This document shows, in pieces, positions 35,910 through 47,031 of a stretch of DNA of 64,000 nt; position 1 is the first letter of the stretch, and every line of letters starts with the position of its first letter. The notes under the pieces are model-generated. The model ran no database searches. It was not told where the DNA came from and saw only the letters and a list, made by a program, of their open reading frames with translations. The position numbers and the translations under genes are program-made. The stretch is from Platerodrilus igneus (taxonomy: Eukaryota; Arthropoda; Insecta; Coleoptera; Lycidae): assembly GCA_036346225.1 (NCBI GenBank), contig JARFIW010000966.1:310001-374000 (forward strand). Reading direction: 5' to 3'.

Positions 35910-36546
35910 CTGCCAGGTTTGGTTAACCGAAAGGGAATTCAGTGATTGATGATTAATTGATTAATCCATCCAATCAGTGAATCCATAACCAATTATTTGT
36001 ATATAGTAATCCATCCATCCATCCATGTGCGGGTATGGTTTATGTATAAAGAGCAGGTGACTTCCTATAATTATTTTAATAGAATAATCGTAAAGTAGTT
36101 CAAGCGCTTCACTAGCGCATTTGCAAACTTAACCTCTGTTTTTTCTAAAAACCTTGTCGTAGTTTATAAATCATTCGATTCTATGAAATACCTTCAAGAA
36201 CATTTATTTAAATGGTTGCTACGTTGATAATGATTTAAGTATACTTTAAGAACACGCTAAGGTAAATTAATATCTACATAATTACAAAAAAAAAGATATT
36301 TAAAATTAAGTCAAATGAATCCTTTGTATTTACTCTTTTAAAAGCTCCCGTGAACGACACGATCGATAGCCAATATTGAAGTAAAAAGTGTCCGGTAGAA
36401 TTTATCGTTTAGTAGGAGATTATGTCTCGTAATAAGAGGAAATGCCTTTATAAACATTGAACTAACTAGCTTATTGAAATACGCTATTTGTATAAGCAGG
36501 AATTTGTGTGTTTATTGTACATTTACAATAATTGTCCTATTAACGA

Positions 36547-36908
36547 GTGTACGTGCTCTCCCATAAACACCATCAATTTAAATATTATTTGCACAGCAGA
36601 AAAGTAACTTACCAATATATAGCTGAGTCACATGCTAAGAAACATTCGTTATCATATAATTTATGTAATTATTGTTCCCACTATAAAGGTTTCGTTATTC
36701 GTATGTGCTCACATACTAACGAACGGCTATTCGAATACTTTTTATGTGCACATTCAGCATGTTGCAAGAGCAAGTTAGGAATTAATATTTGTTTTCGTTT
36801 TGACGAACATACATTTGTATACAGTTTTAGTTACAATGCAACATCACAAGTTTTGTACATTTACCTGTGCAGTCCATACTAACGAACGTGAATATTTATG
36901 CAATCTGT
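36547..36908 (+). pseudogene. Decayed 5' fingers of zinc-finger array B
   Basis: It has the same degenerate 28-residue pitch as in copy A (SYNLCNYCSHYKG, SHTNERLF, and CNLYDYTKSS in another frame). Shared lost residues show that this part had decayed before the duplication. Confidence 0.7.
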
Positions 36909-38588
36909 ATGATTATACGAAATCTTCGAAAGCACTTTAGCATACACAGTTGCATATTAACTAATGTACATGCATTTGTATGCAATTTATGTAACTATGC
37001 CGAATCACTAAAAAGTTATTCACAAAGACACATGATGCCCCATACTAACAAACGTCCATTTACATGCAATTTGTGTGATTATACCGCATCACAGAAAAGT
37101 ACTTTAAAAAGTCATATACAGTCGCACACTAACGAACGCCCATTCGTCTGCACTCTATGTAATTATACCGCATCAAGGAAAGATCATTTACAAATACATA
37201 TGAAGTCGCACACTAACGAACGTCCATTCGTCTGCAATTTATGTAATTATACTGCATCGAGAAAAGATTCTTTACAAATACATATGAAGTCGCACACTAA
37301 TGAACGTCCATTCAGCTGCAATTTGTGTAATTATGCCGCATCAATGAAAAATACTTTACTAAGACATATGATGTGGCATACTAACGAACGCTCATTCGCT
37401 TGCAATTTATGTAATTACGCCGCACCACATAAAGGTAATTTAAAAGTACATATGAAGTCGCACTCTAATGAACGTGCATTCGCTTGCAATTTATGTAATT
37501 ATGTTGCACAACATAAAGACAATTTAAAAACACACACGAAATCGCATACTAACGAACGTCCATTCGCGTGCAATTTATGTGATTATGCTGCATCGAGAAA
37601 AGGTTCTTTACAAATACATATGAAGTCGCACACTAATGAACGTCCATTCAGCTGCAGTTTGTGTAGTTATGCTGCATCAATGAAAAATAATTTACTAAGA
37701 CATATGAAGTCGCATACTAACGAACGTCCATTCGCCTGCAATTTGTGTAATTATGCTGCATCAATGAAAAATACTTTACTAAGACATATGAAGTGCCATA
37801 CTAACGAACGCCCATTCGCTTGCAATTTATGTAATTATGCCGCACCACATAAAGGTAGTTTAAAAGTACATATGAAGTCGCACACTAACGAACGTCCATT
37901 CGCCTGCAATTTATGTAATTATACTGCATCAAGGAAAGAATATTTACAAATACATATAAAGTCGCACACTAACGAACGTCCATTCGGCTGCAATTTGTGT
38001 AATTATACCGCATCAATGAAAAACACTTTACTAGGACATATGAAGTCGCACACTAACGAACGTCCATTCACCTGCAATTTATGTAATTATGCCACATCAA
38101 GGAAAAGTAATTTATTAAGACATATGAAGTCGCACACTAACGAACGTCCATTCGTCTGCAGTTTATGTTATTATACCGCATCAAGAAAAGATAAATTACA
38201 AATACATATGAAGTCGCACACTAACGAACGTCCATTCCCCTGCAATTTATGTAATTATGCCACATCAAGGAAAAGTCATTTATTAAGACATATGAAGTCG
38301 CACACTAACGAACGTCCATTCGCGTGCAATTTGTGTAATTTTGCCGCATCATTGAAAAATACTTTACTAAGACATATGAAGTGGCATATTAACGAATGCC
38401 CATTCGCTTGCAATTTATGTAATTATGCCGCATTACATAAAGATAATTTAAAAGTACATATGAAGTCGCACACTAATGAACGTTCATTCGAATGCAATAA
38501 TTGTGATTATTGTACAACATGCAAAAGTCATTTAAAGAAACATGTGCTGTCCCATGTTCATGAACGGTCATTTGTTCGAAATATGTGA
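36909..38588 (+). CDS. Poly-C2H2 zinc-finger protein, copy B (19 fingers)
   Basis: The frame is uninterrupted across 19 fingers of the form C-x2-C-x12-H-x3-H with SHTNERPF linkers. The first ATG in frame is at 36909, giving about 30 residues of degenerate finger before the first good finger (VCNLCNYAESLKSYSQRH). All 19 keep their Cys and His ligands. The last finger (ECNNCDYCTTCKSH) and the end HERSFVRNM match copy A. Array length and order differ from A through gain or loss of 84-bp units. A nuclear DNA-binding role is inferred from the domain; no other domain is present. Of the two copies this is the more complete. Confidence 0.87.
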   Translation: MIIRNLRKHFSIHSCILTNVHAFVCNLCNYAESLKSYSQRHMMPHTNKRPFTCNLCDYTASQKSTLKSHIQSHTNERPFVCTLCNYTASRKDHLQIHMKSHTNERPFVCNLCNYTASRKDSLQIHMKSHTNERPFSCNLCNYAASMKNTLLRHMMWHTNERSFACNLCNYAAPHKGNLKVHMKSHSNERAFACNLCNYVAQHKDNLKTHTKSHTNERPFACNLCDYAASRKGSLQIHMKSHTNERPFSCSLCSYAASMKNNLLRHMKSHTNERPFACNLCNYAASMKNTLLRHMKCHTNERPFACNLCNYAAPHKGSLKVHMKSHTNERPFACNLCNYTASRKEYLQIHIKSHTNERPFGCNLCNYTASMKNTLLGHMKSHTNERPFTCNLCNYATSRKSNLLRHMKSHTNERPFVCSLCYYTASRKDKLQIHMKSHTNERPFPCNLCNYATSRKSHLLRHMKSHTNERPFACNLCNFAASLKNTLLRHMKWHINECPFACNLCNYAALHKDNLKVHMKSHTNERSFECNNCDYCTTCKSHLKKHVLSHVHERSFVRNM

Positions 38589-39459
38589 TTTTCCTGTATC
38601 AGAAAAGAGAATCTAGAAAGCATGACGATGTGCATGCTTTTTACGAAATTGGGTTGTATCAAAAGAAAGTCAGCAAAACACATACGACCGCCTAATAACG
38701 AATGTTCATTTGCACACAAAGGAACTCTTGTCTACAAAAATACATTCCTATAATCACGTCAATTTGTGTTGAGCTTCAATAACTTATTAGGAAAGAAACT
38801 TAATACGGACTTTCGCTTAACTGTTGGTTGTTTATTCGTTAAATTTGGAAGAAGATTCAAATTTAGTATGTGCACATATGAACAACCGCTAAGTATTTAA
38901 ATTAGCTTGTACCGTTACTTTACATCACTGAATAGTTATAAATTTTTAAGTAAAACTTCGTAGATACTTATGGGTTAAAGATTTTTGATAGCTGCAATGT
39001 ATTTACCTTATTATACACTTAACCTGAGTACAACGGCAGCTAGACAAAAATGTTGTAACAACAATATGAGATATTTGTATCTCCACCAAGTAAGCATTGC
39101 TTCAAAAACCTACAACAGCATAAACATTGTTTAATTTCCCGGTTAGATTTATAATAGTTATTCCCAAGGAATCCACACAAACCAACGCTCGAAAATTAAA
39201 GAAGATCCACTTTAACGAATGTGTAATAAAACTGTCCCACAATAACACTCACGTAAAACCCATTACAGCATTTCAATAATTTTTAAGCATATTTCTAGCA
39301 CCCAAAGATACGAAGCCCGATTTATCGAATTTTGCAGGCAGTTGTCGGTCTATATTGAAGCGTCCTGTGTCTGAAGAGGCAACGAAAACTAGACTTTAGA
39401 ACCCCATTGCGACACTCAATTTTATTACATGTAGTCTTATGCAATTTGTTGTAGGTATA
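38589..39459. other. Non-coding spacer of module B
   Basis: No gene is seen; it is shared with module A. Confidence 0.6.
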
Positions 39460-40096
39460 TTCCTCCATATTATCTTGAACTTCTGGGAATGGAGTAGGTA
39501 ATCAACTACGTAGTGAGTAACCTGATTCACCTATAAATAATATATTCCTTTGTAATGTAGTTTGCTGTATTAACTACCATTACCCAACAGAAAGTAAATT
39601 TCTGAATACTCTTTGTACATTCGACTGATTCCATATAAATGAGTCTCTGGTACTGCCAGGAAATTAAGCGTTAACATTTAATATTTTTAAATAAGCATCA
39701 CATATCTAAAATATCTCACATTAAGAAGAATATATGAAAAAAAGATTTCCAGTTGAACATTAAGTGAATGATAATTATTTCAATTCACATATACATGTTC
39801 AGGAAATTCAGGATTCTCAACCTTGTGAGGTACTATTACAACATGTGTGCAATCTATACATCCTACAACTTCTAGGTACTTGTGTTGGTTATGAAATCTA
39901 GAAGTGATAATCAAAACACATTTTAAAAAGCAAAAATATGCTTGCTCCATTTTAATTGGGTTTAATTTTTCTAAATTATAATTTAGGAAAATAGACCCAC
40001 TTATTAAATAGCTTAGGCAAATTTAGAGCTTCTGTAACTTCCTTAACAGACACACGCAGAAGATTGTGACACATCAATACATTTATTAGCATCTGG
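39460..40096 (-). pseudogene. PIF/Harbinger transposase remnant, copy B
   Basis: It is the same fragment as 12530-13215 (VVGCIDCTHV, NPEFPEHVYVN, FIWNQSNV), with the N-terminal FYGNGNYQ part deleted. It shares the GID to CID change and stops with copy A, so it was inactive before duplication. Confidence 0.78.
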
Positions 40097-40578
40097 TTTC
40101 GCCTGTTTGCGATCGCTTAATGGGATTCTCTAATTCAAGAATGAATATCTCCCTCGACTATATTGTTTTCAATGCAAGTTGCTTTTATGGTTTGTGTAAT
40201 GTATAATTTGTTATTTCCTAATTTTATTTTGGGTTTAATGAACCCAATAAATAATAGATAATTTAAAATCCCAAAAAGCAGTCATTCTCCCGTTTTCCGA
40301 CCACTTATCCTAGCTGGTTTACTGCCATCATGTTTGTAGTTGAAAAATAAAACTTATTGTCTAAAAAATATAGTACATTTTTCTTTTAGTAAAATGAGAA
40401 ATTAAAAAAAATATATATACATATTAATTTTATAATATATTTTACTGGTAAATAAAACTAATCATGCATAGGAACCCAAGAATCAGATAGATATTTATTT
40501 ATAACATTCCTAATTTAGTTATATCGTTATTTGTATTTCTTTATGTGAGTTCTATAAACATATTATTATCTTGCTAGG

Positions 40579-41533
40579 TGATCGGATAACTCAGGGAAGG
40601 TGGAGCGAAGTAGGCACCCCTTAAGTTCCACCTCCCGGAGCAGTGAACTGTAATCGTAGAGGGGTTAGACACTAGTGGAAGAAATGCGAAGATACGAAGG
40701 ACCGAGAAGTTGCAGATGAGCACTATTGTCAATATAACAACTCACAACGACAATCTGGTGAACTATATAGAGTGAGTAAATTAAACAATTAATCGTACAC
40801 CGTGTAGTAAGAGGATCATATATTATAACGTCAATAAGAATTAGAAATACAGCGAAAAGCACAATTTACAGTATATTAAATTTCTGAATTATTCGAACTT
40901 GTATAAACATACTACTTTTATCACACTATTAGGAATTCATAATACATATACCGCGTATCAAGTTCACTAACGTATTTTGTATGATACGTCAATGGAAAGG
41001 GTCATTGCATTAATACCACGCAAGCACGAGATAACTTGTCGTGATACCAGATTAAGAAAAATGGTTATTATTTACTATTATAACCGGAAAGATCAATAAC
41101 TTGAACGATTGTAAGAATTTACATACATCCGGAAAAACACGCACCTGTGTTGAGAGAATAGAAATTACTACGCATAATGATGCCTCGTATTTCAGTTAAT
41201 CAATAACTATTACGATAGGAACGATTCATTACAATTTGCACACTAGAAATAATTTAGAACAGCGTTTTAGCATATAGAATAATAACAGCCCGCGCGAATA
41301 CGTCTGTAAACTAGGAAAGTTGAAGCAAAACTCTGTTGTTTGTCTATTAAAACCAAGGCAGGTGAGCGCTGCACGTGCTCAAGGTTATCTTCCTGCCTGT
41401 AGGGCAGGCTATTACATAGAATTGAACATTAATATGCTCTAAGAAATAATAATAGAGCATTTTTGAACGTAATTAATCTTATTGAAAATAAAGAAGATTT
41501 TACGAATACGAAATAATTTAGGAAACTCCAACA
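40579..41533. mobile_element. Solo LTR (955 bp) with 5-bp target duplication
   Basis: Relative to module A, which is uninterrupted here (CTTACTAGGTATTACTT), module B has an insertion starting TGATCGGATAACTC and ending ACTCCAACA, flanked on both sides by CTAGG (40574-40578 and 41534-41538). TG...CA ends, a 5-bp duplication and no coding content identify a solo LTR. The family (BEL or Gypsy) cannot be told; it is unlike the BEL LTR at 25.3 kb. Confidence 0.88.
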
Positions 41534-41657
41534 CTAGGTATTACTTAATAATACACTCACAAAAAAATCATTAACATAGGAACTTATTTATACTTATTAT
41601 ATATGTTTAGAAACATAAGAATCAGGAATCAAATAAATGTGTAAACTTTCAGCAGCA

Positions 41658-42160
41658 TTATTTGTTTAAGTTTTTTAAAATATCCTGTGTAGGCAGTTCA
41701 GCAACTTCGCACAAATCACATCTAAAATCAGATTGCGTTGCCGCACTGTAGGGCACTTCATTAAGTTTTGTGCATTTCAGATGATACCACCTGATGCAAT
41801 CATCACAACCTATGTTTTTCTCAGCATCATCCTCCGCGTCGCTGATAAGTTTTTCCTGGCAGATATTGCATTTTAATTTGTTTTGCACTAATTGTGTCTT
41901 TTTCTTGTTTTCTTCAATTTTCCTTTTTTTACCAATTGTTCGGCTTTCCTAGTTTCTCTATCTAATTTTTTTTTTTATTATCTTCCTTTTTTTGTTTTTC
42001 TAGATTCTTCTTTTCATGATAGTCTTTCCAAATTTTGGATGATATAGCGCTCGGATATGTATTGTTCAGTTTTTCTTTCTTTCTTTTAATTGTATAGAAA
42101 ATTTTAAATGTAGTGTCAAGGTCATTATCAGAAAAGAATTCTGCATCTGAACCACTTTCC
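41658..42160 (-). pseudogene. PHD-type zinc finger C-terminal fragment, copy B
   Basis: The frame 41658-41888 encodes KCNICQEKL, GCDDCIRWYHLKC, FRCDLC as in copy A, with a slightly longer tail. The upstream charged-helix part is broken by small indels. Confidence 0.6.
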
Positions 42161-42658
42161 TCTGTAAATTAAATATTCTATAGGTTTGTAAACAAGTTAT
42201 CTATGAATTCTAGGCAATACCTTTATCAACGCTTGATACGCAAGTTATCGCCATCTCTACAATTTTCCGCCCACGGCTAATATTCATATTGGATAAGAAT
42301 AGTAACTTGGACACACCTGTTTATAAATTGTCAAACCCTTCAAGACAGAATGCTAAAGCTATTCTTCATACTTCAGGCTTGTATTACAGAGAGCATGCGT
42401 TTCACTGAAAGTCGTTAATGTGAACCGCAACGGTAGGCGGTCACTGATGACCAATCACTGCCTATATAGGTATAACTTTTGTGTTTTTATTAATAGCGGT
42501 CGCCAATGACCGACACGATTTTTTCAGGATATAAGTGATAAAAATGTTCAATAATATTTAGGTATTCACATACCCTTAATTAATGGCATACATTAACGAA
42601 TATATGGCAAAAAACAACATTAGCAGTGTGGGACATTTTGAAATATCATTGTGGCCGC

Positions 42659-42661
<3 letters not shown>

Positions 42662-42699
<38 letters not shown>
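42662..42699. repeat. (AT)n tract at the right edge of module B
   Basis: Alternating AT, about 38 bp. Confidence 0.95.
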
Positions 42700-42702
<3 letters not shown>

Positions 42703-42737
42703 GAGAAGAATAATCCACATTTGGAATGCAAATGAAT

Positions 42738-42905
42738 GCTTAATATATATTAATAGTTATTAAGATGAAATGAAAACCCAATTTTGTATTTAAAGTTGAA
42801 TTACCTGCTGTAGCCGTTCTTTTAGTGGTTTTCAATTACTAGTTCGATTTGAAATGGTAATTCAACTTTAAATACAAAATTGGGTTTTCATTTCATCTTA
42901 ATAAC

Positions 42906-42924
<19 letters not shown>
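42738..42924. repeat. Hairpin with 65-bp arms
   Basis: The arm at 42738-42804 (AGTTATTAAGATGAAATGAA, GAATTACC) is almost perfectly inverted at 42857-42922. The 50-bp loop contains CAATTACTAGTTCGATTTGAA, also found in repeat z. The arm shares AAGATGAAAT with z, so this may be a rearranged z derivative. Confidence 0.8.

Positions 42925-42953
<29 letters not shown>
42907..42953. repeat. (AT)n tract before the z palindrome
   Basis: Alternating AT, about 45 bp. Confidence 0.95.
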
Positions 42954-42958
<5 letters not shown>

Positions 42959-43048
42959 TAATAAGATGAAATAATAACTTAGACTTTTTAAGTAAAGCCC
43001 AAATGATCATTTCAAATCGAGCTAGTAATTGAAAGAAGGAAAATATAA

Positions 43049-43122
43049 GGCCTTGGATAGGATTTGAACCTGCATCTCAGTTTTGCCGGAACTGTGCGTT
43101 TACCAATTACGCTACCGAGGCC
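43049..43122 (-). tRNA. tRNA-Ala-like core, left arm of palindrome
   Basis: On the minus strand the acceptor GCCTCGG pairs with CCAAGGC apart from one mismatch. The D stem is GCGT/ACGC, the anticodon stem CAGTT/AACTG is perfect around CCGGCAA (anticodon GGC, Ala), and the T arm has GGTTCAAATCC. C at position 33 is abnormal. It folds as a full cloverleaf but sits in a repeat. Confidence 0.5.
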
Positions 43123-43468
43123 GATGACTATAAGTGGGAAATTTACAAATCCAAATCGTGTACAGTACAATATATAAACCTAACTATCAATTACGTTTAG
43201 CATTTTTGTCAATCATATCTGAAATTGTCAAGTTTTTTGACTTATGTCAGATATAGACCTTGTGTAAAAAACTACTTATAATATTTATATATTAATACTT
43301 GGCTTATAGCCGTAATTTTGAGTGTTGCTTCCTGTCTATATCTGACATAAGTCAAAAACTTGACAATTTCAGATATGATTGACAAAAATGCTAAACGTAA
43401 TTGAAAGTTAGGTTTATATATGGTACTGTACACGATTTAGATTTGTAAATTTCCCAATTATAGCCATC

Positions 43469-43542
43469 GGCCTCAGTAGCGTAATTGGTAAACGCATAGT
43501 TCCGGCAAAACTGAGATGCAGGTTCAAATCCTGTCCAAGGCC
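43469..43542 (+). tRNA. tRNA-Ala-like core, right arm of palindrome
   Basis: It is the same cloverleaf on the plus strand (A box TAGCGTAATTGG, loop CCGGCAA, B box GGTTCAAATCC), with one more acceptor mismatch (GGCCTCA) and TAGTT/AACTG in the anticodon stem. Confidence 0.45.
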
Positions 43543-43679
43543 TTATATTTTCCTTCTTTCAATTACTAGCTCGATTTGAAATGATCATTTGGGCTTTACT
43601 TAAAAAGTCTAAGTTATTATTTCATCTTATTAATTTCAATACGTTAGTATTTATCAACTTACCTTGTGTAAAAAACTAC

Positions 43680-43683
<4 letters not shown>

Positions 43684-43727
<44 letters not shown>
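43684..43727. repeat. (AT)n tract after the z palindrome
   Basis: Alternating AT, about 44 bp. Confidence 0.95.
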
Positions 43728-43731
<4 letters not shown>

Positions 43732-45857
43732 GGGTATAATAATCTTGGAATTAGGTCATTACTAAATCTGTAACAAAATTTTTGTTACATTTCATATCTA
43801 TAAAAAAAAACAGTTCTAACTGTTATTATTTTGCGAATTCGTCATTTAGCGTGTAATCATTAATTAATTTAATGTACTATAAAGAAGAACAACTTTTTCC
43901 GTTTATGTTATTTTTACCTATAAGGAGTATTTAACAGAGACTTCTATACTTTCAATATCAAGGATACCTTGAGCGTAACTTGTGTTACATAAATTACAGG
44001 CGTTCTGGCGTCCACTAGAGTATTTGTTAAACATAACGCCTGCGCGAAAATGACGCGAAGGCTATGAGCATTGACAAATAAAGAATACGGCCATCTTGCA
44101 AGCAACCGCGGGTACGTAGACTTCACTGCCAAACATGGTGAATTTCGCTTGTAAGTGGGAGCTGAGGATAGCTCTAGAAGAAGGGTAGGGCTGCTTGGTT
44201 GTCGCGTGGAGGCTTGACGAAAGAGCTCTCGTGTAAGCCGCCCAGTCAACTCAAGCAACAGCTACAACACGTGGTGAGAAATCCATTGGTGGTAAGGACC
44301 GTGTAATTAATTAGCCGTGTTTAATACTAATACTTGATTCAATCCCTTTAGCAAAATTTGAGGAACACGCTAAACGATGGACTTAGATTGTGGTCGAGTA
44401 TTATCAGATTAATTGTTTTAAAACGTCCGAGGAATTATGGTTAATGCAGGCATGTTTTGGTATCTTTCGGAATTTCAAACAGATGGAAAGTAAAGTGTCC
44501 GAGCTCATCTATTACATTCGTCAACATCGCAGCTGTAACAATTAAATGTACCAGGTACTTATAAACCTTTTGCTGAAAATCAATTTCGTGTGCTAGTTAA
44601 GGTTAAAGCTTTAATTTACTATTTACAAAATCATGGTAAATCTTCGTTAAGTAACGTAAATTTCAAGTTCGTTTGCTAAATGTGTTTATGCCTAAATACC
44701 ACGTAAAATTTAGTTTGAAAGTATAACCTAAAATTTAATAAGTCAAATATTTTCATTTAGAACTAGATTGCTTTATAAGAGAAATTTTTAATCTTTAGAT
44801 GCTTTAAAAGTTGTTATTCAAAGTGCTTTTATGATGCACATGTCAAGTGATAAAAATATGTATAAAGTCCACCTTTGGATGAAAGGTGTTTTCTAGCAAT
44901 TTGTTGTAATTAGTAGAAGAACTAAGCTGTTTTGACATATGTTAATCTGAGTTTATTATTTTCATGCTTAAACCATATGAACTGTTTATGTAACAAGTTC
45001 CTTAGATAAAAATCTTGTAAGCCAGAACAGATCTGTTTATGGATGTTTACAAAACTAAACTGTATTAACTAACTTATAAATGCTAATACCTCTCTATGTT
45101 GAGAAGTATATTCAGAAACTTCTGTAACTTATTTAATGTTGATTATTTTGATTATAGAGGAACACTCTAAGAAAGTTTTAAAGTTTATATATTGATTAAT
45201 GAAATTTATTTACAAGTAATTTTTGCAACAAAAGAGAATCATATTTAGATTAAATTTTGAATCGATACCTTTGTCTTTTATTTCACTTATTGAACTTAAC
45301 ATTGATCAAATTAGATCAGCAAAATTTTGATTGTGGAAAAAGTTGATACAGCATCAGTTAATAGTAAGGAATAAGTAATTTCCAGTAGAGTATTTTCTCA
45401 TAGGTAAGGTGTTATTAAGGTTTTGAATCAGGCTAATCGATCTATAAAGATCGAAATATTTTGTTGTTGTAAGACACAAACGGTGTCTTATATTTTATTT
45501 TTCTGTGTGACATCTTCTTACAGGTCCGACATCGCGGAAGTTAGAGCAGAGGTTTCCAGAGGTATTGTATATTGAGGTTTGTAAGTTTTTTTGATAATCA
45601 TAATATCCTATAGGTTTCTGCGTCTTCCTGTAGGATACTTTAGTTTTGCTTGTTGCCTATATAGATGCAGTGGCGTCCATTTATTTTTTTTTGTTCCCGT
45701 TTGTAGTCGAGCCCACCATATACCCACGCCCAAACTCATTGCTCACCCTTGGGGTAATTCCCAGACTAGACCGCGAATATTGTAAAGAAGGGCTTAACCC
45801 TAATTAACATCTCATAGGTGCCGGCAACGTGAGGCGTATCAATAAATTACGTTTCAC
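43728..45857. other. Unassigned region, possibly a long LTR
   Basis: No coding frame is convincing. A GC-richer patch at 43960-44300 is followed by AT-rich sequence. AATAAATTACGTTTCAC immediately precedes a primer-binding-site-like motif at 45858, so part of this stretch may be the LTR of a Gypsy-like element; its start was not found. Confidence 0.3.
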
Positions 45858-45880
45858 TGGCGCCCATGCGTGAGGCTAGC
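45858..45880 (+). promoter_or_regulatory. Primer-binding-site-like motif (tRNA-Lys type)
   Basis: TGGCGCCCATGCGTGAGGC resembles the complement of a tRNA-Lys 3' end (TGGCGCCCAACGTGGGGC) with three changes, and follows TTTCAC as an LTR end would. No gag follows, so it would be a fragment. Confidence 0.4.
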
Positions 45881-45985
45881 CTTGTAACTAATCAATTAGA
45901 CAATAAAAATTAACATTTCAAATCTTGGTATATTGGAAAAGTTTCACATATAAGCAATAACAAATGTAGTGGTAATCTTTTATTT

Positions 45986-46012
45986 GACGCGTTTCGGTAA
46001 CACCATAATCAA
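45986..46012 (-). ncRNA. Hammerhead-like motif
   Basis: The minus strand reads TTGATTA, then a perfect 3-bp stem GGTGTTACC, then GAAACGCGTC. This is the CUGANGA, stem II, GAAAC order with two core substitutions, as in Penelope tails. The surrounding sequence may be a Penelope 3' fragment. Confidence 0.35.
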
Positions 46013-46984
46013 TAAATTTATCTATAAATACTAAAACAATGTGTTAACAATTATTAGATTTTTATATATATATACATAGCTTTGTGCAATTTTAATTATA
46101 GTATAGTATAGTATAGTATGACAACACACTACAATTAATGAACCTAAATGACATTTTGATTGTAATTGTTATTTTTTTCAAAGCCTGCCTGATTTCCTGT
46201 TTGAACATTTTCTATAAAATGCATATTGTTGATCTGGCAAAATTCTGTTGATAGCGTATTATTGTAGGTTGTTATATCTTTAGTGAAAATTGTTATTAGA
46301 TAAGTGTAGTTGATTGTTAATCAATATGTATTAATTGTTTTATAATATTCGCCAATAGTAAGTTATTTTTAGTTATGTAAATTAAAAACATTCATAAAAT
46401 TTGAAGAAAATCAAAAATATCTCAGAAAGTAATGGATTTAGGTATAGGGAATGCTTAACAAAAATGAAAGGACACTTAATGAACTATCCATTGTAGCAAT
46501 AAAATTGGTAAGGGTGCCATTTAAAAAAAATTTAAAAATTGCATTTTGCGAAACCTGACACACCCTGTATACTGGGAAGAAATTTCAAAAAGTGATATTT
46601 ACAAATATACTATGGTATATGGTAAAATTTTCTGCATCTTGAAAATTAACATAAGTTGTGTATTAGTGCAGTGGCAATGTTTCTAATCGGGGTCATTTTT
46701 TCTAAAAACAGTTGAATATCTCAGAAACTAAAAGGAATAGACAGATTTGATATCAAATTAAAACTCTTTTTATGGGCTTTTCAAAAATGTACGAATATAT
46801 AGGGTGTTCTATTTAAAAAAATAAGAGTTTAATATGCCCTGGAATTATGAAACACCCTGTATGCTTCCAAATATTTTTAAAATGTGCACTTTAGGCATGC
46901 CTAATATGCCTCCAAATTTGGTTTGCGTAGCTTTTATAATAACGGAGTTATCGACCGTTGCCACACTAAAAGCTATAGGGTGAG

Positions 46985-46986
<2 letters not shown>
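46013..46986. other. Unassigned region with simple and dispersed repeats
   Basis: It holds a pentanucleotide run (ATAGT)n at 46103-46127 and two similar stretches beginning ATCTCAGAAA (46419 and 46710), each followed by an ACACCCTGTAT motif (46558-46570 and 46851-46862), a phrase common in insect repeats. No gene is seen. Confidence 0.45.

Positions 46987-47028
<42 letters not shown>
46987..47028. repeat. (AT)n tract before F3
   Basis: Alternating AT, about 42 bp. Confidence 0.95.

Positions 47029-47031
<3 letters not shown>

Larger units (their letters stand above)
35908..42661 (+). repeat. Segmental duplication copy B (zinc-finger module)
   Basis: It is colinear with 8136-14862. Differences are a (CATC)n replacement of about 320 bp at 36008-36026, an 80-bp loss near 40096, a solo LTR at 40579-41533, and a zinc-finger array with fewer fingers. 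Both borders are (AT)n. Confidence 0.9.
42954..43683. repeat. Palindrome of two z repeats, each with a tRNA-like core
   Basis: The arm 42956-43258 is inverted at 43318-43640 at over 90 percent identity, so two z units face each other across a centre of about 60 bp. Flanks on both sides are (AT)n. The right unit is the longer, running to TTACCTTGTGTAAAAAACTA. Confidence 0.88.

Noticed and set aside
36008..36026. (CATC)n at the place of 320 missing bases in module B as a transposon footprint
   Set aside because: No target duplication or terminal repeats in the extra sequence of module A; a simple deletion with slippage explains it.
43469..43542. Functional nuclear tRNA-Ala gene
   Set aside because: C at position 33, acceptor mismatches and location in a repeated palindrome point to a tRNA-derived repeat.
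43944..44258. Minus-strand open frame of 104 codons in a GC-richer patch
   Set aside because: No recognisable domain and no supporting context; could be chance.
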